A stretch of 64,000 bases of DNA from assembly GCF_014639235.1 (NCBI RefSeq), contig NZ_BMFU01000002.1, positions 434,001 to 498,000 of the forward strand, read 5' to 3'. A program made the translations under genes and the position numbers. Source of the stretch: Paenibacillus silvae. Its GTDB lineage: Bacteria > Bacillota > Bacilli > Paenibacillales > Paenibacillaceae. Every line of letters starts with the position of its first letter. The first letter of the stretch is position 1. Below are positions 43,501 to 52,117 of this stretch, in pieces. The notes below the pieces were generated by a model. That model made no database searches and was not told the DNA's origin. It saw only the letters and a program-made list of their open reading frames with translations.

Positions 43501-43525
43501 AAAAAAGCCGCTATCATAGCGACTT
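43501..43525 (-). terminator. Terminator, copy 6 of the repeated hairpin family
   Basis: AAGCCGCTA-tca-TAGCGACTT with six flanking A on the plus strand. On the minus strand the single mismatch becomes a U-G pair, so the minus strand is the functional one. It ends the frameshifted phosphotransferase gene. Confidence 0.85.
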
Positions 43526-43570
43526 CAGAGACAAATGTTTTAAAATGTTTCTCCAGCATTTCCGAATCCA

Positions 43571-44528
43571 TTAGCGACCCGCCACCATATCCAAATACCC
43601 TCTCAGCTGATCTTTGGCATTCGACTGAGTAGTCCAAGCTCCCAGATTCCAGGTCATATATCGAAGCCCCAGGTAACGGGAAGCGATGGTGTACAATTGA
43701 TTCCAATGATGATCTGTAAATTCTATGCTCTTAGCAGATAGTAAATCCCTATAGTCATTCATCTGTTCAGGAGTTCTACAGCGCATAGCAATGTCGAGGA
43801 ACAATGAGCCGTATTTAGCCTCCTCCCAATCAATAAAGATGACCTCCGTATTTTGGCGAACCAGAACGTTGCCTGGGTTAAGATCGTTATGAATCAAGGT
43901 TTGACTGCTCTGATCGTTTAATACATGCTGTATGTCCTTTAAAATGGCATCTGCTGCTGATTCTACAATGGGTATATAGTCGCCAAAAAGCGCAAGAAAA
44001 TGTTCATATTGTTTAGCTGCTTGCCACTGCGGCTTCCAATACTTGCAAATCATTTTTTCAATATAGCGAGTGTCTATCTCGGGCAGCCAGGATAGTGCTT
44101 TTTTTTTGACCAAAATTTAAGATATGAATGTGTGATAAGGCTTTTATCTCACGTTTTTGAAGCAATCCGATGTCTAAGTTTGTATAGTCTGTTTGGTAAT
44201 CCACATCCTCTATACAGAGAAGAGATCGTTCCTCTGCTTCCAAGTGATCAGAAACAGACCAAGATGACAAAGAAAAAGGTACATTTGCTTTTTGTGAGTA
44301 AAGCCATGTCAGCACCCGCTGTTCGATCCGGGCAGCTTGTTTTGAAACAAGAGATATACTTGATATTTGATCGGGTACCTTGAATTGTACATGATGACGC
44401 ATCAAATGCACGGCCTGTGTACCCAAATGTATAGGCGTGGTTTTGATGTCTAGAATTTCTGCTGCAGGATGTATATATTCCTTTATCGTGCGCTGCAAAA
44501 GATTTTGAAGCTCATGATTCATTTCCAT
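43571..44528 (-). pseudogene. Aminoglycoside/choline-kinase-like phosphotransferase, frameshifted at an A9 tract
   Basis: The two halves of one kinase lie in different frames. The 5' half starts well (ATG 7 nt after GAGG) and has LCIEDVDYQTDYTNLDIG. The 3' half carries the catalytic loop LIHNDLNPGNVLVRQNTEVI and the metal-binding FIDWEEAKYG. The frames meet at a run of nine A on the minus strand (44099-44107). With eight A the reading LNFGQKKALSWLPEID would be continuous and the protein would be 318 residues, a normal length. A sequencing error, a slippage-prone allele or real decay are all possible. Confidence 0.85.
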
Positions 44529-44592
44529 CTATTGCCCTCATCCATTCATAAAGTCAACTCATTAGAAATATACCTGTTTCAGGAAAATATAT

Positions 44593-45330
44593 CTACTCTA
44601 CGTCAACCGGGTGCTTTAATTGATCTTTATAGTAGTCGATATAAAGCTTACCGTTACTCCCGATAACTGCATAGAAAACATCACTGATCTGTTTCTGATG
44701 TGACTTGAGCTGCTTCGTTAACTGGTCTTGGGAAACCTGACTTAAGCTCATATTATCTTTCAGTAACTGTCCGTCCATAATGATTTCGATGGGCATTTGT
44801 TCCTTTGTTTTGTCTTTTTTGTGGATATCCTGCATCGTCACTGTCCTGAATTGCTTTTTCTTCATGACTGAAATTTGGCCGTTAACTTCTAATAAGGCGT
44901 ATTCGACCTCGTTAATATTAAAAACCTCTTTTTGCCTGAGTGCCTGGTTAAGGGAATCCATTGTCATTTTGTTTTTGGACAGATTATGCTCCAATATCTT
45001 TCCGCCTTCAATTAACACTGTAGGAGATCCTTCTGCTAACAAACGGATTTTTCGGCTTCGGAGGTTTAATTTAGACAGTAAATACGATGTCCCGGTAAAA
45101 ACAACAAGGGAAATGATGAGATGGATCACCTCCATTTTTTCATTAAATGCCAGATTAGCTGCAATGGCCCCCATAATCACTGCGGTAACGAAGTCATGAA
45201 AATTCATATTGGATAATGTTTGTTTGCCAAGTATTCGTGCGATGACTAATAAGAGCAGAAATGCAGAAATACTTCGGATCAAAATAATGAAATGATCGTA
45301 CAAAAGGATCACCCTTTCCTTGAAACTCAA
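44593..45330 (-). CDS. DUF421 (YetF/YcaP-type) membrane protein
   Basis: A protein of the DUF421 family: three N-terminal helices (ISAFLLLLVIARILGKQTLS near residue 22, then VTAVIMGAIAANLAF and a third), followed by a soluble domain with NKMTMDSLNQALRQKEVFNI and VEYALLEVNGQISVMKK, both diagnostic. Related Bacillus proteins form spore or cell-envelope permeability components. The start is unclear: TTG at 45330 or one near 45303 after GGAAAGG. It stands alone. The 325 bp upstream hold no gene. Confidence 0.9.
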   Translation of the reverse strand: MSFKERVILLYDHFIILIRSISAFLLLLVIARILGKQTLSNMNFHDFVTAVIMGAIAANLAFNEKMEVIHLIISLVVFTGTSYLLSKLNLRSRKIRLLAEGSPTVLIEGGKILEHNLSKNKMTMDSLNQALRQKEVFNINEVEYALLEVNGQISVMKKKQFRTVTMQDIHKKDKTKEQMPIEIIMDGQLLKDNMSLSQVSQDQLTKQLKSHQKQISDVFYAVIGSNGKLYIDYYKDQLKHPVDVE

Positions 45331-45655
45331 CTTCGGATTTTCCTAAAAGTATGTACATACCAGATTCAAAATATAATGTGCACACATGATTCTCAATTAA
45401 ACTCAATAATCAGTACACCCTAGCTTTGCTGAAAATCATTTTTAAATGTGCTTGACACCATACACGGGTGGCATCTGACGATGCTGCTTTTTTTGCCTTT
45501 AAAATCATGAATTTTCTATAAAAATAAAAGCAAGTTCCTCTTTTTTCGCTGTATTTGCCTTTATTCATCTATGTAGCTCTGTGTTTGATTTATATATGCT
45601 GATATTGAGGCTGAATTTTCTATAGCGGCCAAAATAAATAAAGGAGAATTTTTTC

Positions 45656-46279
45656 GTGAACTCAAACATTGCTCTTGTAAGGAAGGATAACGCTGAGTTG
45701 TCGTCTTCCAAACGTTTTCCATGGATTGAGCTGCTGGCCTTGGCCATGGCCGTATTCATCTGCATTCTTACAGAAATCCTGCCTGCTGGATTACTGCCGC
45801 AAATCGCAAAAGATCTCGGAGTCACAGAAGCACTCGCTGGACAATGGATTACGCTCTATGCGGTTGGATCACTTCTGGCAGCCATTCCTTTAACAACAGC
45901 TACCCGAGGCTGGAGACGTCGCCCGCTTCTGCTGCTGTGTATCGTTGGCTTTCTTGTATTTAATACGATCACCGCACTATCTTCCGTTTATATGCTTACA
46001 CTCGTGGCGCGTTTCTTTGCAGGTGTCTCGGCAGGAGTTCTGTGGGGAATGACAGCTGGTTATGCACGGCGCATGGTGCCTGATGCTCAGAAGGGTAAAG
46101 CGATGGCTGTAGCGATGATGGGCACCCCGTTGGCGTTGGCGCTGGGCGTTCCCTTAGGCACTTTTTTAGGTGCTTATACAGGATGGCGTCTTATATTTGG
46201 AGCATTATCGTTGTTAACGGTAGTCCTTATTGGCTGGTTACTCTGGAAGGTACCGGATTTTAAAGGAGAAACTGCATGA
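45656..46279 (+). pseudogene. N-terminal half of an MFS transporter (truncated)
   Basis: The first six helices of a drug-efflux-type MFS permease of the AraJ/YdhP-like branch: ILTEILPAGLLPQIAKDLGV, the loop 2-3 motif ATRGWRRRPLL, and MGTPLALALGVPLGTFLGAY with the helix-5 export motif. The frame ends WKVPDFKGETA in what should be the central loop, at 207 of about 400 residues. The DNA after it codes for a different protein's tail. GTG start 9 nt after GGAG. It is most likely inactive, although half-size proteins can persist. Confidence 0.82.
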
Positions 46280-46375
46280 GCTTAGTGTTGTAGCATTTAC
46301 CAATACAGCGCTTGAGGGCATGTCAGGCAGGTTTACCACGGAGCTGTGTGAATCTGTGTACAAAGCTTTGTTTTA
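46265..46375 (+). pseudogene. Remnant of a serine-hydrolase-like C-terminus
   Basis: In the frame after the truncated MFS gene the DNA reads LSVVAFTNTALEGMSGRFTT and ELCESVYKALF, then stops. The VVAFTNT strand and closing helix resemble the end of beta-lactamase/penicillin-binding-like serine hydrolases. Only about 36 residues remain. The point where the frames meet marks a deletion joining two unrelated genes. Confidence 0.45.
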
Positions 46376-46418
46376 AATGTTTACTTAGACGCATAAAGAG
46401 GTCGTTACACCAGTCACA

Positions 46419-46463
46419 GTCCGAGACTTTATTTTTTCGAGTCTAGGACTTTGGCTTTTTTTG
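46419..46463 (+). terminator. Terminator after the MFS/hydrolase remnant
   Basis: AGTCC-g-AGACT pairs with AGTCT-a-GGACT, followed by TTTGGCTTTTTTT. Confidence 0.75.
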
Positions 46464-46660
46464 CAATGGTTCTTCCCTCCCCCCATACCCCCAGTTTATA
46501 GAATCCAGGCTTAATATTACGAGATATTGTCAAAGTGAATATACAAATTAAGATTGAAAACAAACATAAATATAACTATTATAGTTACATATTGTGTGAT
46601 CTGAGAAATTTCATATATGTTTTTTTTGCAATTCAAAAAATGGATGAGAAAGGTGTTATT

Positions 46661-47347
46661 ATGATTTCTGAAAAAGAGCTTATCTATGTATGGGACGCTT
46701 ATTGTGGCTGGTGTTACGGGTTTTCAAGTACAATTCGCAGTTTGCACGAAAATCATCCCGAATGGCCACTTACTATTTTGAGCGGCGGCCTGTTTGTTGG
46801 TGATCGCAGTCATTCAATCGCAGCATTCCCTCATATTCCCGAAGCCAATAAACGCATTAGTCAAATTACGGGAGCAAAATTTGGCCTTGCATATCAGGAG
46901 CTTCTAAACGAAGGAAGTTTTGTTCTGGATTCTGAGTCCGCAGCTATCGGATTTTATGCTTTGCGTTCACTGGCACCTGATCGTGCAATGGATCTTGCCT
47001 CTGCGATGCAAAAAGCTTTCTATTATGATGGCTTGAGTCTTAGCGCCCCACAAACTTATTATAAAATTGCCGTGGATCATCATATGGATGCAGACACAGT
47101 GATGAAGCTTTTAAACAATCAAGAGACGGTTGCTGAGGTACACAAGGAATTTGACAAGGTTCAACGTCTTGGCGTAAACAGCTATCCAACCCTGCTTCTT
47201 CGTGATGGTGCTAACTTTGTTTCGTTAGGTGCAACGATGGATATCGATGAACTTGAAAAGCGTCTTGCGAGTACGATTGTTGCACAGCCAACTAAAGAGG
47301 ATCAATGTGAAGTGGATAATAAAACAGGCAGGATATATGACTGTTAA
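46661..47347 (+). CDS. DsbA-family protein, FrnE-like
   Basis: A thioredoxin-fold oxidoreductase of the DsbA/FrnE group, cytoplasmic by the lack of a signal. The active CxxC is WDAYCGWCYGFSSTI near residue 14. A helical insertion follows, and the cis-proline loop is VNSYPTLLLRDG near residue 180. 228 residues. The chosen ATG is preceded by AAAGGTG; the frame upstream is AT-rich, non-coding in character. It would isomerise or reduce disulfides, or carry out FrnE-type thiol chemistry under stress. Confidence 0.88.
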   Translation: MISEKELIYVWDAYCGWCYGFSSTIRSLHENHPEWPLTILSGGLFVGDRSHSIAAFPHIPEANKRISQITGAKFGLAYQELLNEGSFVLDSESAAIGFYALRSLAPDRAMDLASAMQKAFYYDGLSLSAPQTYYKIAVDHHMDADTVMKLLNNQETVAEVHKEFDKVQRLGVNSYPTLLLRDGANFVSLGATMDIDELEKRLASTIVAQPTKEDQCEVDNKTGRIYDC

Positions 47348-47353
47348 GTCTTC

Positions 47354-47390
47354 ATGACCACCCGTTCACCGAGTGGTCATGTTTGTTCCT
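47354..47390. terminator. Terminator between DsbA-like and patatin genes
   Basis: ATGACCAC and GTGGTCAT with an inner CG pair, followed by GTTTGTTCCTT. Confidence 0.65.
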
Positions 47391-47419
47391 TAATGTCTAT
47401 ATATCATGGGAAGACAGAG

Positions 47420-48400
47420 TTAGTGGTAAATTCGGGATGTCTCTTGCTGTTCCTCGAAATACATTCCCATCGGATTGGTTGCCTGATTTTCTCTGAACTT
47501 CTTCTTGTACATCTCGAAATCCCAATGTTCCAGAAATTTCTCTGCTGCAGCATGCCCCGATGAGAGTAAGAAATGCTGATCCTCTTCCGTCAAATCAAAC
47601 TTCGTCGTTGTTACTTTTCCAGTGGGAATAAACACGGTTCGTTCTTCCGTATGTTCATCTGCATGTCTTTGGTCATGGGCCTGCAGCATGGTTTTGAATA
47701 TTCCTTTGAGCAAAGAAACCGGACCGTTGATATCCATAGATTGCGCATACGTACGCTTTTCTGATAACCGGAAGCCAAAGGTTGGCCACCGTGGAATCCC
47801 ATCCACATCAAAGAGCCAGATAGGAAAATTACTGAGCATGCCTCCGTCCAACATATAATACGGTTTCTTCTGTAATGGCGTATGCCACAGATAAGGTTTA
47901 AAAAAGAAAGGCAATGTTGTGCTCATTCGCACAGCTGTAGCAATTGGAAACTCGGAAGCCTTCAGTCCGTAATGAGGCAAATCATTGGGGAAAACGACGA
48001 TCTTACCATTACTTATATTCGAGGCGATAATTGAGAGCTTTCCTTCTGGAAGATCGCCAAACGTTACAATGTTCTTTCGTTTCAGCCAATCGTGCATCAC
48101 TTGCTCTAAAATGTGATTGCTATAGATTCCAGAATCAAATATTAATGGAAGGGTCTTGTTAAACAGAGGCAATTTGTTCATCCCTGTCCGTCCAAGCAGC
48201 TTCGTATAATCAAGCGAACTCATCAAATCGCGAATCTCAGCACTATTGTAGCCGGAGGCTAATAATGCTGCAACAATTGCTCCAGCCGATGTCCCTGCAA
48301 GTTTGTTCCAAGTATACCCTTTGGCCTCCATTACCTCTAAGGCACCCACAAAAGCAATTCCTTTGACGCCCCCACCTTCAAAGACCGCATCTGCCTTCAT
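47420..48400 (-). CDS. Patatin-like phospholipase
   Basis: A lipid acyl hydrolase with a Ser-Asp dyad. The oxyanion loop FEGGGVKGIAFVGAL is at residue 7, the nucleophile LAGTSAGAIVAAL near residue 36, and the Asp is in YYMLDGGMLSNFPIWLFD near residue 190. 326 residues. ATG is 6 nt after GAGGAGG; a GTG five codons earlier overlaps that site. Cytoplasmic, without a signal. Likely acts in membrane lipid turnover. It is a single-gene unit. Confidence 0.92.
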   Translation of the reverse strand: MKADAVFEGGGVKGIAFVGALEVMEAKGYTWNKLAGTSAGAIVAALLASGYNSAEIRDLMSSLDYTKLLGRTGMNKLPLFNKTLPLIFDSGIYSNHILEQVMHDWLKRKNIVTFGDLPEGKLSIIASNISNGKIVVFPNDLPHYGLKASEFPIATAVRMSTTLPFFFKPYLWHTPLQKKPYYMLDGGMLSNFPIWLFDVDGIPRWPTFGFRLSEKRTYAQSMDINGPVSLLKGIFKTMLQAHDQRHADEHTEERTVFIPTGKVTTTKFDLTEEDQHFLLSSGHAAAEKFLEHWDFEMYKKKFRENQATNPMGMYFEEQQETSRIYH

Positions 48401-48496
48401 TTTTTTCCTCCTCACAAAATGAAATTTTTAATTTTTGTATTATTGGTTTTGTAAACTAAATTATTCACTTTAAGAAATGGTTTTCTTTGCACAACT

Positions 48497-48527
48497 AAAA
48501 AACAGCAGCCTAAGAGGCGCTGCTGTT
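48497..48527 (-). terminator. Terminator of the DUF2239-DUF1330-hydrolase operon
   Basis: AACAGCAGC and GCTGCTGTT with a short loop and an A run on the left (T tract on minus), about 100 bp after the hydrolase stop. Confidence 0.8.
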
Positions 48528-48628
48528 AGAATTACAATTAAATGTTTATCTCAAGGCACATGTCAACTAAGGAGTGTGGCCTGTAATTTGTCCATATGCC
48601 TGTCTAGTTGCTTGGCCAGTTCAACCTG

Positions 48629-49522
48629 TTAAATTTTGCTCCGAGCTGTTCGCACAATTCCGTCAATGACCTTCTCAAACAGCTGTTCCGGCAAATCATG
48701 CCCCATGCCTTCAAGCAACATAAACTCAGCACCCGAGATGGCTTTCGCCGTGTCTTCACCACATGCTGGCACAAACATAGGATCTTCCGCTCCATGGATG
48801 ACAAGCGTAGGCGCAACTACTTTTGCGAGTTGTGGACGACGGTCGCCGGATACGGCAATAGCTGCAATTTGCCTTCCGATACTACCCGGATCATAAGCGC
48901 GCTGCAATTCCTCACGAATCATCGAGTGATACTCGTTTTCGTTAAACGGATAGCCTGTACCTGCAATTCGTCTGGCAAAAGCTGTGCTTTGAGCCAGGTA
49001 CCCTGCTTCATCTTCTCTCGGGTTTGGAGCTGGACGAGTCATTAAAGCCATCACTTCTGGCGAGGTTGGCGGAAGTTCGGGATTACCTGTGGTTGACATG
49101 ATTGAAGTCAGCGAGAGCACACGCTCAGGATAACGAATAGCAGTAAGCTGGGCAATCATGCCGCCCATGGAACGTCCAACGATATGTGCTTTCGCGATGC
49201 CCAGTGCATCTAACAATCCAATCGTATCATTGGACATATCCTCAAGCGTGTAAGGAATATTCGGTCGTTGTCCTGACATCAGCGTTCTGGCAAGTGCTTC
49301 AAAGTCCAGTGTATCGTGATCACTAAAATGGGTAGATAACCCGGTGTCCCGATTATCAAAACGAATCACCCTGTATCCTTTCACCGCCAACAATTCACAA
49401 AATGGAACAGTCCATCGGATCATTTGTGTTCCCAGTCCGGCAATCAAAAGAATGGCTTCATTCTTTTCATCACCATAACTGTCATAGGCAAGATCAATAC
49501 CATTAACGTTTAAAATAGTCAT
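48629..49522 (-). CDS. Alpha/beta hydrolase
   Basis: A hydrolase of the alpha/beta fold: LLIAGLGTQMIRW (oxyanion strand), RFDNRDTGLS, the nucleophile elbow IVGRSMGGMIAQLTAIRYPE near residue 104, the acid in VIHGAEDPMF near residue 235, and the His in MGHDLPEQLF. These match esterase/haloperoxidase-like proteins. 297 residues. ATG follows GGGG; in-frame starts upstream lie inside the DUF1330 gene. It is the third gene of an operon with DUF2239 and DUF1330 proteins. The substrate is unknown. Confidence 0.9.
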   Translation of the reverse strand: MTILNVNGIDLAYDSYGDEKNEAILLIAGLGTQMIRWTVPFCELLAVKGYRVIRFDNRDTGLSTHFSDHDTLDFEALARTLMSGQRPNIPYTLEDMSNDTIGLLDALGIAKAHIVGRSMGGMIAQLTAIRYPERVLSLTSIMSTTGNPELPPTSPEVMALMTRPAPNPREDEAGYLAQSTAFARRIAGTGYPFNENEYHSMIREELQRAYDPGSIGRQIAAIAVSGDRRPQLAKVVAPTLVIHGAEDPMFVPACGEDTAKAISGAEFMLLEGMGHDLPEQLFEKVIDGIVRTARSKI

Positions 49523-49538
49523 TGTTATGTTCCCCTTC

Positions 49539-49973
49539 TCATTCATATCTTGGTAACTCTGTAATAGGCAAAAGCCGTGAATCTTCGATGGCGGCAGTTC
49601 GATGTCCGATCCCTTCCAGGTAAGATGCATGATCCGAAAAGGCCACGAATGACTCTATGCTGCTCTGACGGATCAACATGACGAAATCCCATTGTTCAGC
49701 CTCGGGTCCAATCAGAAACTCTCCGCCTTTGCCCATAAAAACAATCTCGCCTCCGCTTTCTTCTAAAAACGGAAGTGTGTGCTGAATGTAACGCTGAAAT
49801 GCTTCCTCTCCGCTAATCGGCTGCTCAGGGGTTAGATCAGGATGAGAGGAATAGTCAGCGATTTCACGAAAATGCAACAGATTCAACATGAATATACTTC
49901 CCTTAATATTTCGTCGCATCAGTTTCATGCCGCTATTTTGAGTCGGTTCAATGTAACGAGTTGCTTCAGTCAA
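49539..49973 (-). CDS. DUF1330 family protein
   Basis: A small dimeric alpha/beta-barrel (ferredoxin-like) protein of 144 residues: IFMLNLLHFREIADY, GEEAFQRYIQHTLPFLEESG, VFMGKGGEFLIGPEAEQWD, and ASYLEGIGHRTAAIEDSRLL match DUF1330. The TTG start is 6 nt after GAGGAG. It lies between the DUF2239 and hydrolase genes. Its function is not known; family members are often linked to oxidative or aromatic metabolism. Confidence 0.82.
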   Translation of the reverse strand: MTEATRYIEPTQNSGMKLMRRNIKGSIFMLNLLHFREIADYSSHPDLTPEQPISGEEAFQRYIQHTLPFLEESGGEIVFMGKGGEFLIGPEAEQWDFVMLIRQSSIESFVAFSDHASYLEGIGHRTAAIEDSRLLPITELPRYE

Positions 49974-50034
49974 GTTTCTCTCCTCACTTTCCTTCTTTAT
50001 CTGTTTTGCTTTTGTACACAGGATTAGTGCTGCA

Positions 50035-50658
50035 TTAATTGTCTTTCTGCATGAACGCAGCCTTGGCTAAATACTTGACATAGTCTCGGATATCTGGTAT
50101 CCAATCATCAATTAATTCGTAAAAGAGAGCTTCATTTCCAGCATACAGCGCTCTCAGAGCCTCTTCATATTGATTAAGATCCCCTGCCATTGCAGTCATA
50201 AAATGATACGCTGCTTCTTGAGCTGCGCGAACTTTACTTTCGCTCTCTCCCACACGGCGGGCCTCGTCAATCAGCTTTCGCAGTGTTACAGAAGCGCCCC
50301 CGGGTTGAGCCTTGAGCCAATCCCATTGTCTGGGGAGCAGCGTAACTTCACCCGATACGACACCCAGCTTGGGACGACCAACCTTGCGAGCGGGCAGCTC
50401 ATTTTCTTTTTCTTTTGCATTCGAATTATGCCCTCCCCCGCTCTCACTACTTAATCGATCAAGAACTTCATCTGTGCTCCCGCGAAAATCAACGTCAATT
50501 GGCTTCCCTGTCCCATCATTGAAAATAAGGATTTGTGCAAGTTTGCTGTCCTCCAGAGAATCCTTCACGGTGGTCACCACATGCTGTAATGAGCCTTTGG
50601 CGAAGCATGCCCGATCTACAAAAGCAGTGCAGCTGATTGGATTTGATGAAGCTTGCAT
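50035..50658 (-). CDS. DUF2239 family protein
   Basis: A conserved protein of unknown function, 207 residues. It matches the DUF2239 pattern: a beta-rich N-terminus with LIFNDGTGKPIDVDFRG, a basic linker KVGRPKLGVVSGEVTLLPR, then the helical WDWLKAQPGGASVTLRKLID and EAAYHFMTAMAGDLNQYEEA. The GRPKLG segment looks like an AT-hook-type DNA-contact motif. ATG is 6 nt after GGAGG. First gene of an operon with DUF1330 and an alpha/beta hydrolase, behind a promoter with two identical direct repeats. Confidence 0.85.
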   Translation of the reverse strand: MQASSNPISCTAFVDRACFAKGSLQHVVTTVKDSLEDSKLAQILIFNDGTGKPIDVDFRGSTDEVLDRLSSESGGGHNSNAKEKENELPARKVGRPKLGVVSGEVTLLPRQWDWLKAQPGGASVTLRKLIDEARRVGESESKVRAAQEAAYHFMTAMAGDLNQYEEALRALYAGNEALFYELIDDWIPDIRDYVKYLAKAAFMQKDN

Positions 50659-50686
50659 AGAATGCCTCCTTTTTTGATGTTGCACT

Positions 50687-50730
50687 AATATTACCCGGAT
50701 AAAAACAAAAAGTCAATATTACCCGGGTAT
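50687..50730 (-). promoter_or_regulatory. Promoter of the DUF2239 operon with two direct-repeat operators
   Basis: On the minus strand TTGACT and TAATAT are 17 bp apart. AATATTACCCGG occurs exactly twice (50687 and 50715), 28 bp apart, one over the -10 and one just upstream of -35; the second extends to the palindrome TACCCGGGTA. This looks like a repressor site, but no regulator gene is adjacent. Confidence 0.75.
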
Positions 50731-50749
50731 AATTATTTTTAACTAAAAG

Positions 50750-50780
50750 AAAACAGCAGCCCGAGGGATGGACCGCTGTT
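50750..50780 (-). terminator. Terminator after the membrane rhodanese gene
   Basis: AACAGC and GCTGTT flank a short GC-rich segment, with an A run at the left. It lies about 155 bp after the rhodanese stop. Confidence 0.5.
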
Positions 50781-50934
50781 ATCAATCATAGTCAAGTTTG
50801 TAGTTCGTACTTTTTTAGTCTATACGCTGAGCTTTCGAACAGGACTTCCCTCAAGAAATGCTGCGATATCTTCCAATGCATGTTGATAATAGGTTTGGTT
50901 TCATTACGTCGCCTTGAAGATTAGTATGCCGATA

Positions 50935-51333
50935 TTAATAACAGCATTTGCGTTCACAGGAATCTTCCTTTTCATTCCTAGCAAAATAACAGCTCTTGAC
51001 GGCATACAAACGTTTGAAGCCACGGCGTGCCAGAATGCGTGCAGCTTTTTGACGGGAAAGCCAATTCCGTGAGAAGATCATGACTTCCTCATCCGGTGAC
51101 AGTTCCTTCATCCAGACTGCGGACAATCGGCCAATGGATATATTGATTGAACCCGGGACATGACTTTCCCAAAACTCGCTTGAGTCCCTGACATCCAGCA
51201 TTCTGACGTCAGACCACCGTTTGTGTGACGGGTCCCACTCCTCGCTGTTCACATAGGTTAGTGAGGAGACTGGCCACAGCTGAATAATAAGCCATATGAT
51301 ACCGATTGCGACTGCGATAAATACCAGTGTCAT
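50935..51333 (-). CDS. Membrane-anchored rhodanese-like protein lacking the catalytic cysteine
   Basis: One N-terminal helix (residues 2-22) followed by a rhodanese-like domain (LDVRDSSEFWESHVPGSINI near residue 46). Where active enzymes have CxxxxR, this one reads MIFSRNWLSRQKAARILAR, so the catalytic cysteine is Ser. The tail CYFARNEKEDSCERKCCY is cysteine-rich. It follows an active rhodanese and is in the CstR cluster. It may act as a persulfide-binding or regulatory protein rather than a sulfurtransferase. Confidence 0.82.
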   Translation of the reverse strand: MTLVFIAVAIGIIWLIIQLWPVSSLTYVNSEEWDPSHKRWSDVRMLDVRDSSEFWESHVPGSINISIGRLSAVWMKELSPDEEVMIFSRNWLSRQKAARILARRGFKRLYAVKSCYFARNEKEDSCERKCCY

Positions 51334-51383
51334 TCATGACATCCTTTCTTCACACGTGCTTGGGTTACAACAGTTCACAATCT

Positions 51384-51704
51384 TCATCGAACCAATTGAT
51401 CGTAGTCCGTCCAGCTGCCAAGACCACCTGTCATATTCACAATCTGTAGACCTTTCTCATGCAAAAGCTCACAGGCAAGACCACTGCGGTTGCCGCTTCG
51501 ACACATCACGATGATCTCCCCGGAGTCAGGCAGCTCTTCTACCCGTTCCATTAACTGTCCTAACGGAATATGTTTTGCCCCCTGCACATGTCCTTCAATC
51601 CACTCCGCATCCTCCCGAACATCCAGCAGAAATAGCTGTTTTCCTTGTTTTAACTGTGCTGCTACCTCTTGCGGTGTAATTGCCTTTGGAATCTGAAACG
51701 CCAT
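51384..51704 (-). CDS. Rhodanese-domain sulfurtransferase
   Basis: A single rhodanese domain of 106 residues. It has FLLDVREDAEWIEGHVQGAK and the active loop VMCRSGNRSGLACELLHEKG with the catalytic cysteine, and ends with GLGSWTDYDQLVR. The ATG has GGAG about 10 nt before. A CstR-type operator lies 58 bp upstream, so the gene is expected to be induced by persulfide. It would move sulfane sulfur between thiol carriers. Confidence 0.93.
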   Translation of the reverse strand: MAFQIPKAITPQEVAAQLKQGKQLFLLDVREDAEWIEGHVQGAKHIPLGQLMERVEELPDSGEIIVMCRSGNRSGLACELLHEKGLQIVNMTGGLGSWTDYDQLVR

Positions 51705-51761
51705 CTCAATCTGTCTCCAATCTGTTTTGGTTTGAAACGCAGCTAATCACGCAACAAACAT

Positions 51762-51777
51762 ATACCCCTATGGGTAT
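51762..51777. promoter_or_regulatory. CstR/CsoR operator upstream of the rhodanese genes
   Basis: ATACCC-CTAT-GGGTAT, a perfect 6-4-6 dyad of the type recognised by CsoR/CstR regulators. Confidence 0.85.
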
Positions 51778-51827
51778 TATAACGTGAGATTAGAGCCTTC
51801 TCAAGCTCTGAATGGAAATGTGTTCAG

Positions 51828-52097
51828 CTATCTGCATTTCACAAGCAGTTCAATTGCTTCTTTCACCAGCTTGTCTGTATCCTTGTTGCCTGCTTCCTGC
51901 TCTGCCATGATACACTGCTGGAGATTCTCGGCAACCATCTGAGCCAGTGCTTTGTCAGATGCATTACGCACCGCAGACAGCTGAGCCACGACTTCTTTAC
52001 ATGGTTTTCCTTCATCCATTAAACGCAAAACGCCCCGAACCTGACCTTCAATTCTCCGTAAACGTGTTTTCAAGCTATCTGTATAGTTATATTCCAT
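51828..52097 (-). CDS. CstR-type persulfide-sensing repressor (CsoR family)
   Basis: A small helical repressor of 89 residues in the CsoR/CstR family. The first conserved Cys is in GKPCKEVVAQLSAVRNASDK and the second in AENLQQCIMAEQEAG. CsoR copper sensors have a His four residues before the second Cys; here it is Asn (ENLQQC), as in CstR, so it should read persulfide rather than copper. It ends EAIELLVKCR, as in CstR. The start ATG has GGAG upstream; the frame extends 52 codons but without a site. It is divergent in function to the rhodanese genes downstream and has its own operator. Confidence 0.9.
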   Translation of the reverse strand: MEYNYTDSLKTRLRRIEGQVRGVLRLMDEGKPCKEVVAQLSAVRNASDKALAQMVAENLQQCIMAEQEAGNKDTDKLVKEAIELLVKCR

Positions 52098-52117
52098 CTG
52101 TGATCCGCTCCTTATGC

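Noticed and set aside
45471..45500. Small GCATC/GATGC hairpin followed by T7, considered as a terminator
   Set aside because: No plus-strand gene precedes it, and the stem is only 5 bp.
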